Source: Vitellaria paradoxa (Eukaryota; Streptophyta; Magnoliopsida; Ericales; Sapotaceae). Taken from it: 64,000 nt of DNA. The stretch lies in the NCBI GenBank assembly GCA_019916065.1, contig CM034239.1:34434419-34498418 (forward strand), written 5' to 3'. Below are positions 13,181 to 26,200 of the stretch, piece by piece. Position numbers and translations under genes: made by a program. Under the pieces are notes generated by a model. It ran no database searches and had not been told where the DNA came from. It saw only the letters and a list, made by a program, of their open reading frames with translations. The number at the start of each line of letters is the position of its first letter. Position 1 is the first letter of the stretch.

Positions 13181-15710
13181 CATGACATGATAAGAAAAAT
13201 TATATCAAATAAACAATCCCACTACCTCGAATTATATACGTCGACAAAGTATATAAAAAACTCTAAATAAAACACCAACTCAAGTTGGCTCTACAAACAG
13301 TCTCCGTCGATTTCACTCCAAATTTCCTCTACAATCATGTTCGTCATTTTTTCAATGGATAAAATAGTAGGCACAACTCTCTCTATTTTATTTTATTATT
13401 ATTTTCTCACACAGAAAGGAAAAAGAGAGAAGAAAGAAAATAAAACAACAAAAGATGAAAGAGGTGTAAAGAGTATATACGGGAGATAATGAAATTGACG
13501 GTGTAAATGTGAAAAGGGGTATTTATGCACTAAGTAAAAACCCCCCTCTCTCTCTCTTACTCAGATGCATGCAATCATAAAACCTCCTTAATTCTTCCTC
13601 TAACTCCCACACAACCTGCAAACTCTTAGCCTCCCCACAAATTAATAAACAAAGATCAACGCCTCCCCTCTCTACTGATGAGTTATTAATATAATTACAC
13701 ATATACTTATGCACACATTAATACATATAACATAAAAATAAATTAACACAAGACCATATACATAAAATAAAATGGCGGTCCAAAATATCAGAATTTTAAA
13801 TATTATAAATTCAAAATAAAAGAGCCAAAAATTTTGGGTCTTTACAAATCTACTTGCATTATTCACTACCAAATTCAATGTCTTACTCATAAATCTTGAA
13901 TATGTCACTCTTTAATGGTTTCCTACACAGCACCTTAAATAAAGGTTGAAGTGTGTTCAAATACCTCTTAAACCCAACACGGTCCACAATTGAAAGCGGA
14001 TACTCATGCATGATTATGGCTTTTGCAAGTTTTTTCCATGCCGTGTCATGATCAAAACTATATGAAGTTAGTTGCGGAGTACGGTCTTTGTTCATCAAAT
14101 TACTTGTTAGAACTTGTTGCCTCATGTTATCCTTCTTTTGGTGTTTTTTTTTTTTTTTAATGTGTTGACAAATGCAAAGTCCCATTTTGAGTGTTTCCAA
14201 AAAGTTTGACTCCACAATACTTGCAAAAGGCCTTCTATTCCCCATTAATTTTTAGCCTATTAAAGTGAGTCCAATACACACTCCTTAACATTTTTTCACC
14301 CTCATTGCCCTATTTCTTCGAACCAGCTTCATCAACAATATTTTCACCTAGAATGGTATTGGGAGGGGATGATGAGGATGGTACGAGGCTACCACTTAGT
14401 CCAAAAGCATCAACCGGATTTGTGGACTGAGCACTTGAACCGTCAGGTGAAGGTGTTTCAGACATTTATGGCTTTGCTTACCGTGTAATCATCCATATGG
14501 GAAATATAAAAGCTTAGGTCTGTGTTTTCTTAATCTTTACTTCTCATGAATATAGACAGCTACATTTTCATAAGAGAAGTTGTTTTATCAAACCAGACTT
14601 CAAAATTTCTTACATTAAAACATCACATAAGCATGTGAAATTGATTGTTCTAGTTGAAAATTAGAGTTTTAGTTAAATTCAACTGATAAGCACTGATAAG
14701 CAAAATTTCCTTTATTTTTTATAAGATGATTGGTTAAGTAAATAAATCCCAGATGCACACTCTTATAGGGAGCAGTAAACCCTAGATCTAGTATGATTTT
14801 GAATCTAGCAGATATGTCAACTAACAAATCAAAGTTAAAAATTGGGGGTTTTGCTCTCATAAAGCTCAGATATATAAACAGATTCATCCAATCAAACAAA
14901 AACAAACCAATAGGAATCAAATACTAAAAAAGAAAAAAAATAGACAAAAAAACAAAACACGAAAGCAGACAAAAGCTAAACCAAAGAGGTCTCTCACCTC
15001 TAAACAGACCCGGTGACTATAGCTCTAATTGTTCGAGAGATGGCGGAGGCCACTTGGCATTGAGGAGAGATTTGGAAGATCGATAGAAAAAAAATTAGGA
15101 CTTTTTAAAGTTAGGGGTTGGTCTGGTTTGGGACAATGGGTAGTGAGTAGGCCGGTTTAGGGGTTAGGGATATATATATATATATATGGAATTAAATCAG
15201 TTTGGTTACCTATTACCGGTTTGGTTCGGTTCAGTTATCATCTGAACCAAAATCGAACCGATATCCATTCGGTTCCCTCATTCGGTTACCGGTTCGGTTA
15301 TTTTTTAGTTACGATTCAGGTAAAAAAATCTATTTCGATTCGATTACCCATTTGGTTCGGCCGCGATTGCCATCCCTAAGAATTGGGACTTGGGGGGAGC
15401 ATCACTATTTCAGTGCCACCCAAACATCAAATTTGAATTATTAAATTAATATTTAATTGCCTAAATCTATTCATATTTTTTAATTTAAAAATGCTTAAAT
15501 AAATTTAGATCGTTAAATTTTAATTCAATGGTTTTAATTTTAATTGAACAGTTTAGAGCTTGATGTTATGGAACTGACATCAATGTGAGATGTCAGCCCC
15601 TCACTTTTTCAAGAATTAGGGTATCTTTTCCACAAGAAGTTTTTTGAATACCTCTAATTTTAAATGTTACAAAATAAACTATATGTTTTTATCGTATAAA
15701 CTTTCTATGA

Positions 15711-15853
15711 GGGTGTTTAGTTGGTCAAAATTAATCAAAATTCACTCATTTTTATAAATTTTTTATAGTTTCTTTCAATCAAATTTCACCATTTATTATT
15801 TTAATATTAAATTTTTATATTTTTACTTTACTTTTTGACCAACTAAGCACTTC
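15711..15853. mobile_element. Small MITE-like element
   Basis: GTGTTTAGTTGGTCAAAA at 15,713 pairs with TTTTTGACCAACTAAGCAC at 15,832-15,850, an inverted repeat of about 18 bp around a ~110-bp AT-rich centre. CTATG occurs on both outer sides and may be a target duplication. Non-coding. The right half recurs at about 16,500-16,540 as part of the larger duplication. Confidence 0.5.
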
Positions 15854-16975
15854 CTATGTTGGTTGATGGCCTCAGCCTAACTAATCCTTCAAACTAAGCA
15901 ATCTGAGAAACGAATTCAACATAACATAATAATTTTATATATCTCTTTGTGGACTAACCCTTCATATTTACAAGGGTGTTTGGATCTCAAAAACATCAAA
16001 AAAAAATTTTATGTTTTATAATATTTTTAATTTTTCTAATTAAATTTCTTACGGCTCACTCTTACACCTATTTTTTATTTATTTTTTTAACCAAACAAGA
16101 CCTATATTAAAAATATTTATTCAGTTCACCGCCGTGAAATTTGTATAGGCAATATTCTGATAATCCACAAAAAATCTAACATTAAATTATTATTGTTGTA
16201 CCATCTCCGCCAGCAACGTGAGAAATGCGGTCGACGTACGGAGTGGTCCAAAGTAAAAAGTCAAAGACATTAACTTGCTATTATTGGGGTAACGAAAAAG
16301 TCAAAAAAAAATTAAATTATTTTTATTGGACCAATCCGCACACTTTACGCCGTCGGCAAGAGTACAGCTATTGTAAGCTCATTGAAGAAAATTATTAGTT
16401 TAGACAAAGTCCAATACGCAGTTGGACCCGATGCAAGGAAGCGTACGCATGTATACTTTTTTTAATTAAATTTTATTATTTATTTTAATATTAAATTTTT
16501 ATATTTTTATTTTATTTTTTGATCAACTAAGCACTCTTATGTTGGTTGATGGCCTCAGCCTAGTTAATCCTTCAAACAAAGCAATCTGAGAAACGAATTC
16601 AACATAACATAATATTTTTATATTCTTGTGGACTAACCCTTCATATTTACAAGGGTGTTTGGATTCAAAAAACATCAAAAAAAAATTTATGTTTTACAAT
16701 TTTTTTAATTTTTCTAATTAAATTTTCTTACGGCTCACTCTTACACCTATTTTTTATTTTATGTTTTAACCAAACAAGACCTATATTAAAAATATTTAAT
16801 CAATTCACGGCCGTGAAATTTGTATAGGCAATATTCTGATAATCCACAAAAAATCTAACATTAAATTATTATTGTTGTACCATCTCCGCCAGCAACGTGA
16901 GAAATGCGGTCGACGTACGGAGTGGTCCAAAGTAAAAAGTCAAAGACATTAACTTGCTATTATTGGGGTAGCGAA
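15785..16975. repeat. Direct duplication, two copies of ~500 bp offset by ~680 bp
   Basis: The segment from about 15,785 to 16,297 recurs at about 16,470-16,975. Shared landmarks include GGTTGATGGCCTCAGCCTA (15,861 and 16,544), CAATCTGAGAAACGAATTCA, and GAAATGCGGTCGACGTACGG (16,221 and 16,901). The copies differ by small indels and substitutions, so this is an older segmental duplication rather than an assembly duplicate. No ORF of note. Confidence 0.8.
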
Positions 16976-17091
16976 AATTCACATAAATCCAATCTAGTAG
17001 TTGAACTATGTCCCCGGTTATTGACAAACGTTCTAAAATTCACATAAATCCAATCTAGTAGTTGAACTATGCCCCCGGTTACCACCTCCCC
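16974..17091. repeat. 61-bp direct repeat, two copies
   Basis: AAAATTCACATAAATCCAAT and the following ~35 bases occur at 16,974 and again at 17,035 with one substitution (GTCCCC versus GCCCCC). It abuts the end of the larger duplication. Confidence 0.8.
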
Positions 17092-17227
17092 CATATATAT
17101 ATATAATATAATTGCTACATTTATATATATATATATAATTGCTACATTAACCAATAAATAAATAAAGAAAAAAACAAGTTGCAATATATATACGCTAGTA
17201 AGAAATCCAACGGCATTCACAGCTGTT

Positions 17228-17327
17228 NNNNNNNNNNNNNNNNNNNNNNNNNNNNNNNNNNNNNNNNNNNNNNNNNNNNNNNNNNNNNNNNNNNNNNNNN
17301 NNNNNNNNNNNNNNNNNNNNNNNNNNN
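17228..17327. other. Assembly gap (100 N)
   Basis: Exactly 100 N, the conventional length for a gap of unknown size. Any ORF reported across it is an artefact. Confidence 0.98.
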
Positions 17328-18447
17328 CGGACAAACAAAAAAAAAACTGTTTCGACGGTTTTTTCTCAAAAAATCTGACGCAAACGTCAAAAATTTCGCT
17401 ATTTCTTTGAAAAAAGTGATTTTGTGGCTGTGTATCAAACGGTAAAAAATTATCCAAACTACATTTTTTTTTTTTTTCATTATTTTTCGTCGCATTAAAT
17501 ACCCCTTAAATGTCTGATTAAAAATGCTAAATATGCATGCATAAGAAACAGACAAATAGTATGCTTTATTAATAGTTTTGATAAAATAAAACACAATAAA
17601 CCTGTATTAGTGAAATTGTATTAAAATATAAGAAAAAGTAAAATTATTTAGCATATAAGGTTGAAAGTGAAATTCAGTATAAATTATAGGAGTTTACCCT
17701 ATTATTTTTAAATTTTTGGGCTATCAGTTTAAACAATTCATAACGGAAAAACTTCTTTGTGACTATGGTTTCCTCAAAAACTCAAACAAATAAAATGAAT
17801 ACTATTCCAATTATAAGGCTTTCAAAGGCAGAGAGAATTGTAAAAATATTAGATAATTGACGCATGATTTAATATTCAAAATTATACACATGGAAATATT
17901 AAAAATTATTCAAATTTATATTTTAACCAATCAAGTGTTACAAATCATTTTAGTATAATATCTAATTTAAAAATATAAAACAAAGTAAGTTAAGAAAATA
18001 ATTCGAAGTTTTAATCATTCAAAGCGGGACATATAATATTCTATTATTTATTTATTATATTGAAATCTAATAGGATTTCCTCAAATTCTTTTTTTTCCAC
18101 CTTTGTTGTTTGAAATCATATCATCTTAAGCTGTTGTAAGTGTAGATGACTCTTCAAAATAAATAGTCTTTGTTTACTATTAATTCCGACAAATTTTTTA
18201 TATTCGGTAGAAGATAAATGTTATTTAATTTATTTTCTATTTTATTTGTTGTGCCTATTACTTCAAGCACATCACCTATTAAAAAATTTGTAATTTTAGC
18301 ACTAATTATGTTTAAAACTATTTAGTTTTTTTTTTTTTTTATGAAAAATTATAATTTAATGTTTATACACTTTTTTATTACCTTCTCCTACACAAAAAAT
18401 TTCTTATTGAATACTATTAACGATTTTTAATTTGTTTATCCTAAAAG
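17328..18447. other. AT-rich spacer, no gene recognised
   Basis: Only short low-complexity ORFs, with no motif, repeat boundary or RNA gene that I can support. Confidence 0.4.
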
Positions 18448-18459
18448 AATGTCAATTTC

Positions 18460-18566
18460 GAGGATGGCTTGTGGCTGAGTGGTAAAAGTTTTCCGTGTCT
18501 CCTCATTGACTCGGGTTCGATACTTGGGGTGCCCACCCCCACTTACCAATCAAAAAAAAAAAAAAA
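18460..18566 (+). mobile_element. Short tRNA-derived SINE with target-site duplication
   Basis: The sequence has pol III promoter-like boxes: box A at TGGCTGAGTGG (18,473) and box B GGTTCGATAC (18,514). It ends in an A run. It is flanked by a 12-bp duplication, AATGTCAATTTC (18,448-18,459) and AATGTCAGTTTC (18,567-18,578), with one mismatch. The head resembles a tRNA, but the length and A tail make this a retroposed SINE rather than a functional tRNA gene. Confidence 0.8.
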
Positions 18567-18578
18567 AATGTCAGTTTC

Positions 18579-20226
18579 AAATCTAACTTAAAAAGTTGTA
18601 AAAATGTATAATCAGTACTTAGAAATGAACTCTTAGTAACCTAATTTTTTTACTTATGATCTCTTGATTCAATTTTTAACAACTTTCAAAAATATATATG
18701 TAAAAAAAATTGAACTATGAGCTCAAGGTCACAAATACTGTAAATAGATCATAATCATAAAAGCAGGTGAAAATGTATAAACAATTAAGGAAAAAAATGC
18801 AAAAAGATTAAAAATAAAAAGTTACCAAACAACATGTAGCTTTTCATTTCCAAAAATAAATTAAAGATTTCACTAAACCTCTCATTTATATTATATTTTG
18901 ATTCTAAACTTCAATTAAAAAAATGACTGATAAATAGAGTTATTTTCTATCCTTTTTTTTTTTTTTGGTTTAACGACTTATTTTCAATCATTAAAAAAAT
19001 AAAAATTACATTTTTTTTGCAGATAATAATTTTTTTCATTTTAATTTTTAACTTAATAAAAAATTAAAATGATTTTCTTTTATTTTTTTTCTTTTTCTTT
19101 CCTTTCCATTTTCTCTAAAATTGAAGACCCAAACATAGGATTAAAGACTCTCCTTTTTTTTTTTTTTAAATAGAATTTCATACATTTTTCCTAAACATTA
19201 TTCTAAACTTGTGGCCATTATCATTACCACTCTGGGTGCTTGGGTTTCAATATGCATATTTGAAAAGCAAACCAAGATTACAACAATTGGTACGTAGAAA
19301 CGGAATTGAATGAAATGAAAATGAAGGTTGGAATAGAATGAAATTGAAAATGAAATAAATTACTGTAATTATTCTTTTGTTTGGCTATTAGTAAAATAAT
19401 GTTAGAATGGAATAACTATTCTCACTCTTTTGGTTGCTAAATTAAGTAATGATAGAAAGGAATAATAATTTTTCTCTTAATATTAATTTAAATTAAAAAA
19501 AAAAAAAACTCATGGATCTAAAATTAGTGTAGAAACGGTGGTGGAGATTGGTGGTCATTGGCAGCTAGCATTTAATTTTATGTGCTCTCTTCTTATTTCT
19601 TCTTATTCTCTTTCTTATTTTATAACAAAATTAAAATTTGAGAATGACCATTTCTTCCATTAAAGAAAGCGCCATTCCCACATTTTGTTAAAATGAATAT
19701 TCTATGGGAATAGACATTCCACTTCTCATGAGCATACCAAACAAGAAAATGAGAACGAAGTGGGAGAATAAACATTTTATTCCCTTCCATTCACTTGTAC
19801 CTGATCGGCTTTAAATTCAATATTAATATTCTTCATTAAAGTTTCACATCATTATCAATCTGTCACAAGGCAACTTACACTGAATATCTACATGTGCAAT
19901 TGTTTCCCTCACTTCCGATGGAGAAACAAATCATTCACATAACCAATATACACATATTCCAAATCATTCACATAACCAATCCTATTCCAGCAACTACAGA
20001 ATTCAGGTTAAATTCCCAACATTATAAAATCATGCAAACTGTTTTTGGTTCCCAGTCTGTACAATCATGTACAATGTCTTCCCAGACTAATGTACGCACT
20101 CATAAATTACAAGATAATGTTGTCACAATTGAAAGTAAACTAGATTAACTCTGACAGCTTCATAATCAGTTGCAGATTACAGGTTTAACACCTATTTGCA
20201 ACATGTACAGCAGTTCACCCTAAAGA
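18579..20226. other. AT-rich spacer; 3' flank of the L18a-like gene at its right end
   Basis: Several A and T homopolymers. A region at about 19,290-19,790 has GGAATGGAATGAAAT-like ends facing CATTCC-rich sequence and may be a degraded MITE, but I could not fix its borders. The last few hundred bases before 20,227 should hold the 3' UTR of the minus-strand L18a-like gene. I saw no single convincing polyadenylation signal. Confidence 0.35.
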
Positions 20227-23200
20227 TTACCAGTCATCCCTCGTCGCACCAAAGACTATCGCAATGGTAGCAAGAACAGCCTGCACATACGCAGCAGTGT
20301 CAGTCGTGGATGAGGGTAGAACAAAACATACAAAATAGTTTGCTTAAATATAGACAAAGTAAAGGGTAAGACTGCCTGATGTGGAAGGGAGGATCCAAAA
20401 ACATACAACGAGTTTCATTCCAGTTCTCGTATTATTAGCGGCCATGCATAGATCAACAGTTTGTGTCGGCCATGCATAAACCATTGTCCCTAGTTAAGAC
20501 ATTATTCATATGACCTTTTCCGACCTTCAGAGCTAGACATATTTTCATTTTTCATTACTCGGCCTAACCTCTCTGTCTTAATATAACCCCGAACCCATTG
20601 TCTCCTCTTGATTTAAACCTTAAGAAGCCTTATTCTCCCAGCCTCAACCGTTCCTTCTGTGACTTCTGTCTACCACCCTCCATTGTCCAACTACGGATGG
20701 TGTTCCTGCTCGAAAAACAGCAAAATCTCACCAAAATGCCTATCTTCTTGTTGGAAAGAATATAGCCTTGTGACCTCTTTGCATACAGGGTGTGATAAAT
20801 GCGGTTTGGAGAATCAAGGATGGCTTTGCTATATCAGTGTGGGGAGGAAATGTTTCCAGTTTTGCCTTCCAATTAGAAGACGACCAGATAAAAATAGTAG
20901 TCCAACCTCGGTCAGTGATGGAGCATCTACTAGTCTTAGAAGACAGGATGTCAAAAGCCATAGAGGAAGGAACTGGATTACTCTCAGTCCATCTTGGATC
21001 ACCCATACGACTTTAGTCCCTATATGAGATTGGTCCCCTGTATAAGTTTGGCCCTAAACTTAGAGCTAATCCAATCAATAAGGACCATTCCATGAGAAGG
21101 AAAAATCAAAGACAAAAGAGAAGTTATACCTAGCTCCAACCCACCTATGGTAACAGTTCACAGACTACGATGGTGCTTGATGCCCAACCACTTGCAACAC
21201 ACGCCAAGAGAGGGATTCTGTGCTGTCAGGTAGTACAAATTGACAAGATGACGGCCAAGAAACGGGAAAAGTCCAGTACACCATTGATGAAAACGAGTCA
21301 GGAGAGAATAAAACCACAATACCGAGGCCAATCCAGCAGGGGTCTTGCCAAGATTAACATGCCCCACAACCGGGTAGTGGAGCTGAAAACACTACACAGA
21401 CGAAAGGACCAGAAATGAGAGGTGATTCATCCCTTGGGCAGCTGAGAAAGGATTGCGTGCTATGTACACTCACAAATATGCGAACAAAGCTATTACGTGG
21501 AAGAGGCTCTGAAAGCCCAGTAGAGAATGGCCTCTTATCCAAATTTGGAGGCCTCAGGCCCCTTATAGGTTATGGTTGTCTGCCCAAGACCAAGTAGATT
21601 TCAACGAACCCAAAGCTCCAAGAGGTCCAATCTTTTGAGATGTCAGATAAACTCAATCAACCGGAATCCACCCTTGCCATAATATTTTGACAAAATTCTG
21701 TCCCTCAAAAGAAAATACAACAAAGCCACAAAAAATATTACCCTAAAAAAACTTCGAAAGATGGTTGGCCATGGGCAGAAACGGATGACATTTCCCTGGG
21801 AAAACTGGTGAAAGCTAGAACCTCGCCTTTAGACAAGAGGGGCAATCTTAAGCTTTGAAAACCAGGAAATAAGTGCTGGCCAAGAAACCCACTTCCAAAA
21901 ACCCAAGGATGGACAGCTGAATTGAGTGCACTTCAAGATGGTACACAACAAATGTGTCCTATGCCATTCATCTTGTCAGTTAGTTCATGTCTGTTTCTCG
22001 CCCTATTCATTATGCTACTGTTCTTCGCATTCTCTGATATGTCAAGGGCACTCTATTTCATGGCCTTTACTATTCTTCTTAGTCTTCTCTGACTCTTCTG
22101 GCTTACACTGATGTTTATTAGGCTAGTGATCCTATTGATTGTCATTCCACCACTAGGTATTACTTCTTCCTTAGTGATTCTCTCATTTTCTAGTGAAACA
22201 AGAAACAGATTGTCACTACTTGTTCTAGTACAAAACTTGAATATCGTGCCCTTACTGATACTGCACAGAAGCTTCTCTAGCTTCGTTGGTTACTCAAAGA
22301 GATGGGAATATCTCATGCAATCTATTGCAATAATTAAAGTGCTATTTAGATTGCCTACAATGATTCTTTTCATGATCTCACTAAACACGTCAAAATTAAT
22401 TGTCATTTTGTACATCAACGTGCTGTCCGGGATACCATACAACTTCTCCATACCTCATCTACTGCTCAAACTTTTGATCTACTTGCCAAAGCCCATTCAC
22501 TAGGACAGTTTCAGGATTTGGTCTCCAAACTCGAGTTAGTCTCTTCTATATCCCCTTGAGTTTGCGGGGGATGTTAGAATACTGTGTTAGTTTAGAATAT
22601 TTGCTATGTATACTCTATTACAATATATATAGTATATTCCCTAGGATTCCTATCTTGGGCAGAGATTCTCTAGGTTATCTACCTTGTATAGTATATCCCT
22701 AGGCTATTATATAGTGTAGACATTCTATTAAAACACATAATTCAATCATATATACAATTCACATACTCCTTCTATCTCCAATTTCAATCTGTTCTAACAA
22801 AATGTACATCGAGGAGACGGTGAATACAACAATTATATTAGCAAGTTGTGGTAGAGGCAACTGATGAAGAAGAGGTAGTCCCTAGCATCTTTCCTCAAGA
22901 AAGTAGTGACAATTCTTTGACAAGGGCGGTGGTGACTGGCCCCAGACAGCCATAAAACCAATGTTAGTTCTCTCATAAAACCGGCAAGGAGTTGGATGAC
23001 CCTAGACAGCTTGAGCATTAAGAGAGACCATCAAGGCTCATTATCTTTTCATTGTTTTCTTGATGGAGACTAAGACTAATTCTGTAAAAATGGAGAAGAT
23101 CTGCCGATCTCTTAAGTTTTGAAGCTAGTTGTTACATAAATCCTTTCAGTTTACCATAGGGCTTAACAGTTTGCCGGAAGAAACAAATGAACTTGATTAT

Positions 23201-26200
23201 TGAAGAAAAAGGAAAAACATCTAATTCATGCTCATTGTTCTTGTAGTGATCAAGTATGAATTGAGACAATGTGAAGAGCAGTTGGAATCGGTAGATAATA
23301 GAGCTAAAGAAGAGATGCAAGCAACATTAACCAACCTCTAGAGTTGTACTGCTTTTCTTTTTACTAGAAAAAGGTTTAATTTGGAAATCTTATTCCCCAT
23401 GGAGTTGTATTGCTTTTTATGTAAATAATGCTGCAAAAAAAGTAATGAGGTGTTTCTCACTTGGTAATAAATTATAAATCTTTGAATGCTATTTTAAAAT
23501 GGGTAAGATATCCAATGCCTAACAAAAAAGATTTGGTAGACAGATAATATGACAGTATAAAACTGCTTTTTAGTGCCTTTTGGGCATTAAGATTGAAATA
23601 TTATGCCATTTAGTTTAAGAAATGCTCCTTTTGAGTCTTAGAATATAATAAATGTAACATTCAATCCTTATACTGAATTTATATTATTATATTGATGATA
23701 TGCTCAAGTTTCAAAATCAAGTGAAAAACATTTTAAACACTTGCATATTTTTAAAAATACTGTTAAACGCAATAGGTTAGTTATATTTGCCTCTAAAATT
23801 AAACTTTTCAAACCAAAGTTCAATTTTTGGGTCATTTAATTAATCAAGGGAAAACAATTCCTATTGATAGAAGAATTGAATTAGCTTCAAAAATTTCAGA
23901 TGAAATTAGTGATACTAAATAGCTACAAAAGATTTTAGGATCTCTTAATTACATTTCTTCCTATTATAAAGATTTAGCTAAATACAACTATCATACATGA
24001 AAGTTAAATAATAACTCAGTCTCTCGGACTCCCAAACATACTTTGGCAGTTAAACAAATAAAAACCAAGGTTAAGAATCTGCTTTGCCTTGGTATTGCTA
24101 ATCCCAACTAGTTCAAAATAGTTGAAACAGAAGTTTATAATATTGGATATGGTGGAATTCTTAAACAAAGAAATCTTGCTGATAACCAGGAATATCTATT
24201 AAGATTTAGTTAAGGAAAATAGAATCTTACTCGGTCAAAAAATGTGATTATTAAAAGAGGAATACTCTTCATTATTGTGAAATGTATAAATAAATTTCAA
24301 GAAGATTTGTTCTTTCTTTATCAAAAAAAAAAAAAAAAAATCAAGAAGATTTACTTGAGGAAAGATTTCTTCTAAGGATTGAATGCAGTGTAGTGAAACA
24401 AATAATCCCAAAAGATGTTAAAAACTTAGAATCGAAGAACGTACATGCTTGATGCCAAGCACAACTAAGTTGCTTTGAGTTTGATATAGAATATATTAAA
24501 TAAGAAAAAAATTCTCTTCTTAATATCTTGACCTGCGAATTTTTACAGGGTGCATGACCTCCAGGAAAGGATGAGCATGTGGAAATATGACACGAGGGAA
24601 GAGGATGAGGAAGAAAGTTCTTCCAAAAAGCAAGTGATGGAATTTCTTTTCGGAAGGCAACAAACTCACATGATTCCAGTTTTCAAAAATAAATACGTTC
24701 TAAGTAGCTTTTCCAACAATGACGGCGATTCTCATCTAATGGATCTAGAAACATATTTGCAGAAGATTAAGAAAAGTGAATCTTCGTCAACAGACAATAA
24801 GCCTAATGATTCTACTGAATCCTCACTAACTGCAAAACACATTTTGCAAACTACAACTAAATATCAATAGACTGCAATTATAGAATCAATTCTACCTTCA
24901 GAAATTGAGGATAAGCAGTGGTTTAGCGGTTCTTGGTATCTATGCCAAAAATATTTAGATAGAACCAGTTATCCTTTTACCGAATACAAATACAAGCCAA
25001 TCTTCAAAGCTATGCTACCTTGACAGGGTTAGTTGAAATACACCACCTTAGCTAAAATAATAAACCAAATGAGGTCGTACATTATAGTAAATGCAATATT
25101 CTAGAAGTCCTCACACTAATAAGCTATGGATCAGACCCTCATAGCATAGAAAGCTTAGAATGGGTGAAGTTGAGTACCATACTAATTACTAGGATTATGT
25201 GAATGCTTTGACTTCTTCATTTTACTATGAAAACGCTAAACGAAAGCATTCTTAGTTTTTCCAACTAGATGGAAAATTCTTTGATAATTCAAACACTATT
25301 CCCTTCTGGTTTTACCAATGGGGGAATTTGGGCTAGAATTAATTTTGCTGCCTAAACCTATCAAAAAGAAAAATATTCTTTGGGCTAAAGTACGCCCACT
25401 ATTTAGTAATAACCTACTCTATTGTAAAGGACAATGCATCTTTCATTATTTTCCAGACTTCCCTGCATTTGGAAGTGGGATTAACCATAGAGTATGATGG
25501 TTTGGGTATACCAATGTTAACCTGAACTTTTCATTTTAGATGGTGGAAAGAATTTTTGGTTCAACAATGTATTGATGATATTACTAAAGTAATGATAGTC
25601 TATCAAGAAGATAATCTTATTACTAAACCTACTACTTCAGATTTCTTAATAGAGAGCACCAAGTCTAGAAGGAATCAAGCAGATGTTCATTGAAAAAAAT
25701 AATTTCAGCCATTTTCTCATCAGATAATAAGTTTGATAAAATGTCCAATAACACTAAGTCTAAGCACTGTCATGCTTCAGATAAAAATGACTACATTCTT
25801 CCAGGAGAAACTCAAAATCTCGAGGAACACCTACCTCAAGATGAGAATATTTGGGACCCTAGGTCCAAGTCATGAAAGAGAAAAAAGACAAAGGAAAGGA
25901 CAAGATAACCATTAAAAGTTTAGAAGTCTGAAAATTTGGCAAAACACCAAAATATTTTCATTGTTAGTGTAAAGAAGCTCGAATACGCATACAAGGAGGG
26001 GCCTTAACCTTAAAACGTAGGTATTAAGATGAGCGAAGTTCATTTCTTATATGGGAAGAATAACTTTTCTTATGAATCGATATCTAACAACCCCTCTCAC
26101 GCTAGCTCACATGGACATAGGCATAGTATGAATTGTGATAAGACTCAGTTAAAAACCCACTCCGATACCATGTCAAGAAACCAAACAATACGTAAGAGGA

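Larger units (their letters stand above)
10969..13846. mobile_element. Solo LTR (2,878 bp), probably of a Ty3/gypsy element
   Basis: Starts TGTCACGCCCCG and ends GGGTCTTTACA (TG...CA), with an identical 5-bp duplication AATCT on both sides (10,964-10,968 and 13,847-13,851). Removing it rejoins the hAT coding reading (NNASRF to RLAIITDMWT). No gag or pol reading lies inside, so this is a single LTR left after recombination between two LTRs. Internal features are a ~57-bp tandem repeat at about 11,600-11,780 and a CA/TA microsatellite at 13,127-13,180. The TGTCACG start and the length favour a gypsy-type LTR (inference). Confidence 0.85.
9470..14465 (-). pseudogene. hAT transposase pseudogene (BED finger, RNase H-like core, C-terminal dimerisation domain)
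   Basis: Minus strand, N- to C-terminus. ATG at 14,465 starts MSETPSPDGSSAQSTN. A BED-type finger region follows (WTHFNRLKI, FCKYC), then FDHDTAWKKLAKAII and VGFKRYLNTLQPLFKV (13,883-14,100), up to NNASRF at 13,852. There the solo LTR interrupts. The reading resumes at about 10,965 with RLAIITDMWT and KKGFIAVIALFVDDTWTLQSR. An intron with clean GT-AG borders (10,719-10,813) leads into RFIYVPCPRTKDVL, TVDNCSTNDAMI, HCCAHILNLIVKDGL and DCATRWNSTFLML (10,301-10,718). Then come VLDPKNKMKVLDFYY (9,672-10,094) and the dimerisation domain at 9,480-9,670 (YPILATMARDLLAIPVSTVA). Breaks include an in-frame TAG near 14,310, a frameshift in the poly-T tract at 14,146-14,158, a shift near 9,678 and stops at the C-terminus. 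It resembles Ac/Tam3-type plant transposases. Confidence 0.85.
8572..15378 (-). mobile_element. Complete hAT transposon with degenerate transposase
   Basis: The element begins TAGGGATGGCAATGG at 8,572 and ends TTGCCATCCCTA at 15,378, a 12-bp perfect terminal inverted repeat of plant hAT type. The flanking 8-bp sequences AAAATTGG (8,564-8,571) and AGAATTGG (15,379-15,386) differ at one position, as expected for an old hAT duplication. Just inside both ends are clusters of GGTTCGGTT / AACCGAACC-like units (8,590-8,720 and 15,195-15,360), which probably serve as transposase-binding subterminal repeats. The transposase reads on the minus strand between 14,465 and about 9,470. A solo LTR of 2,878 bp sits inside it, so the original element was about 3.9 kb. 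Confidence 0.9.

Noticed and set aside
13019..13270. Plus ORF with a Thr-His run
   Set aside because: It is the translation of the CA/TA microsatellite inside the solo LTR.
17179..17594. ORFs across 17,228-17,327
   Set aside because: They run through a 100-N assembly gap and have no meaning.
18460..18566. tRNA gene candidate (box A and GGTTCGA box B)
   Set aside because: It has no cloverleaf of proper length and carries an A tail and target duplication, so it is a SINE.
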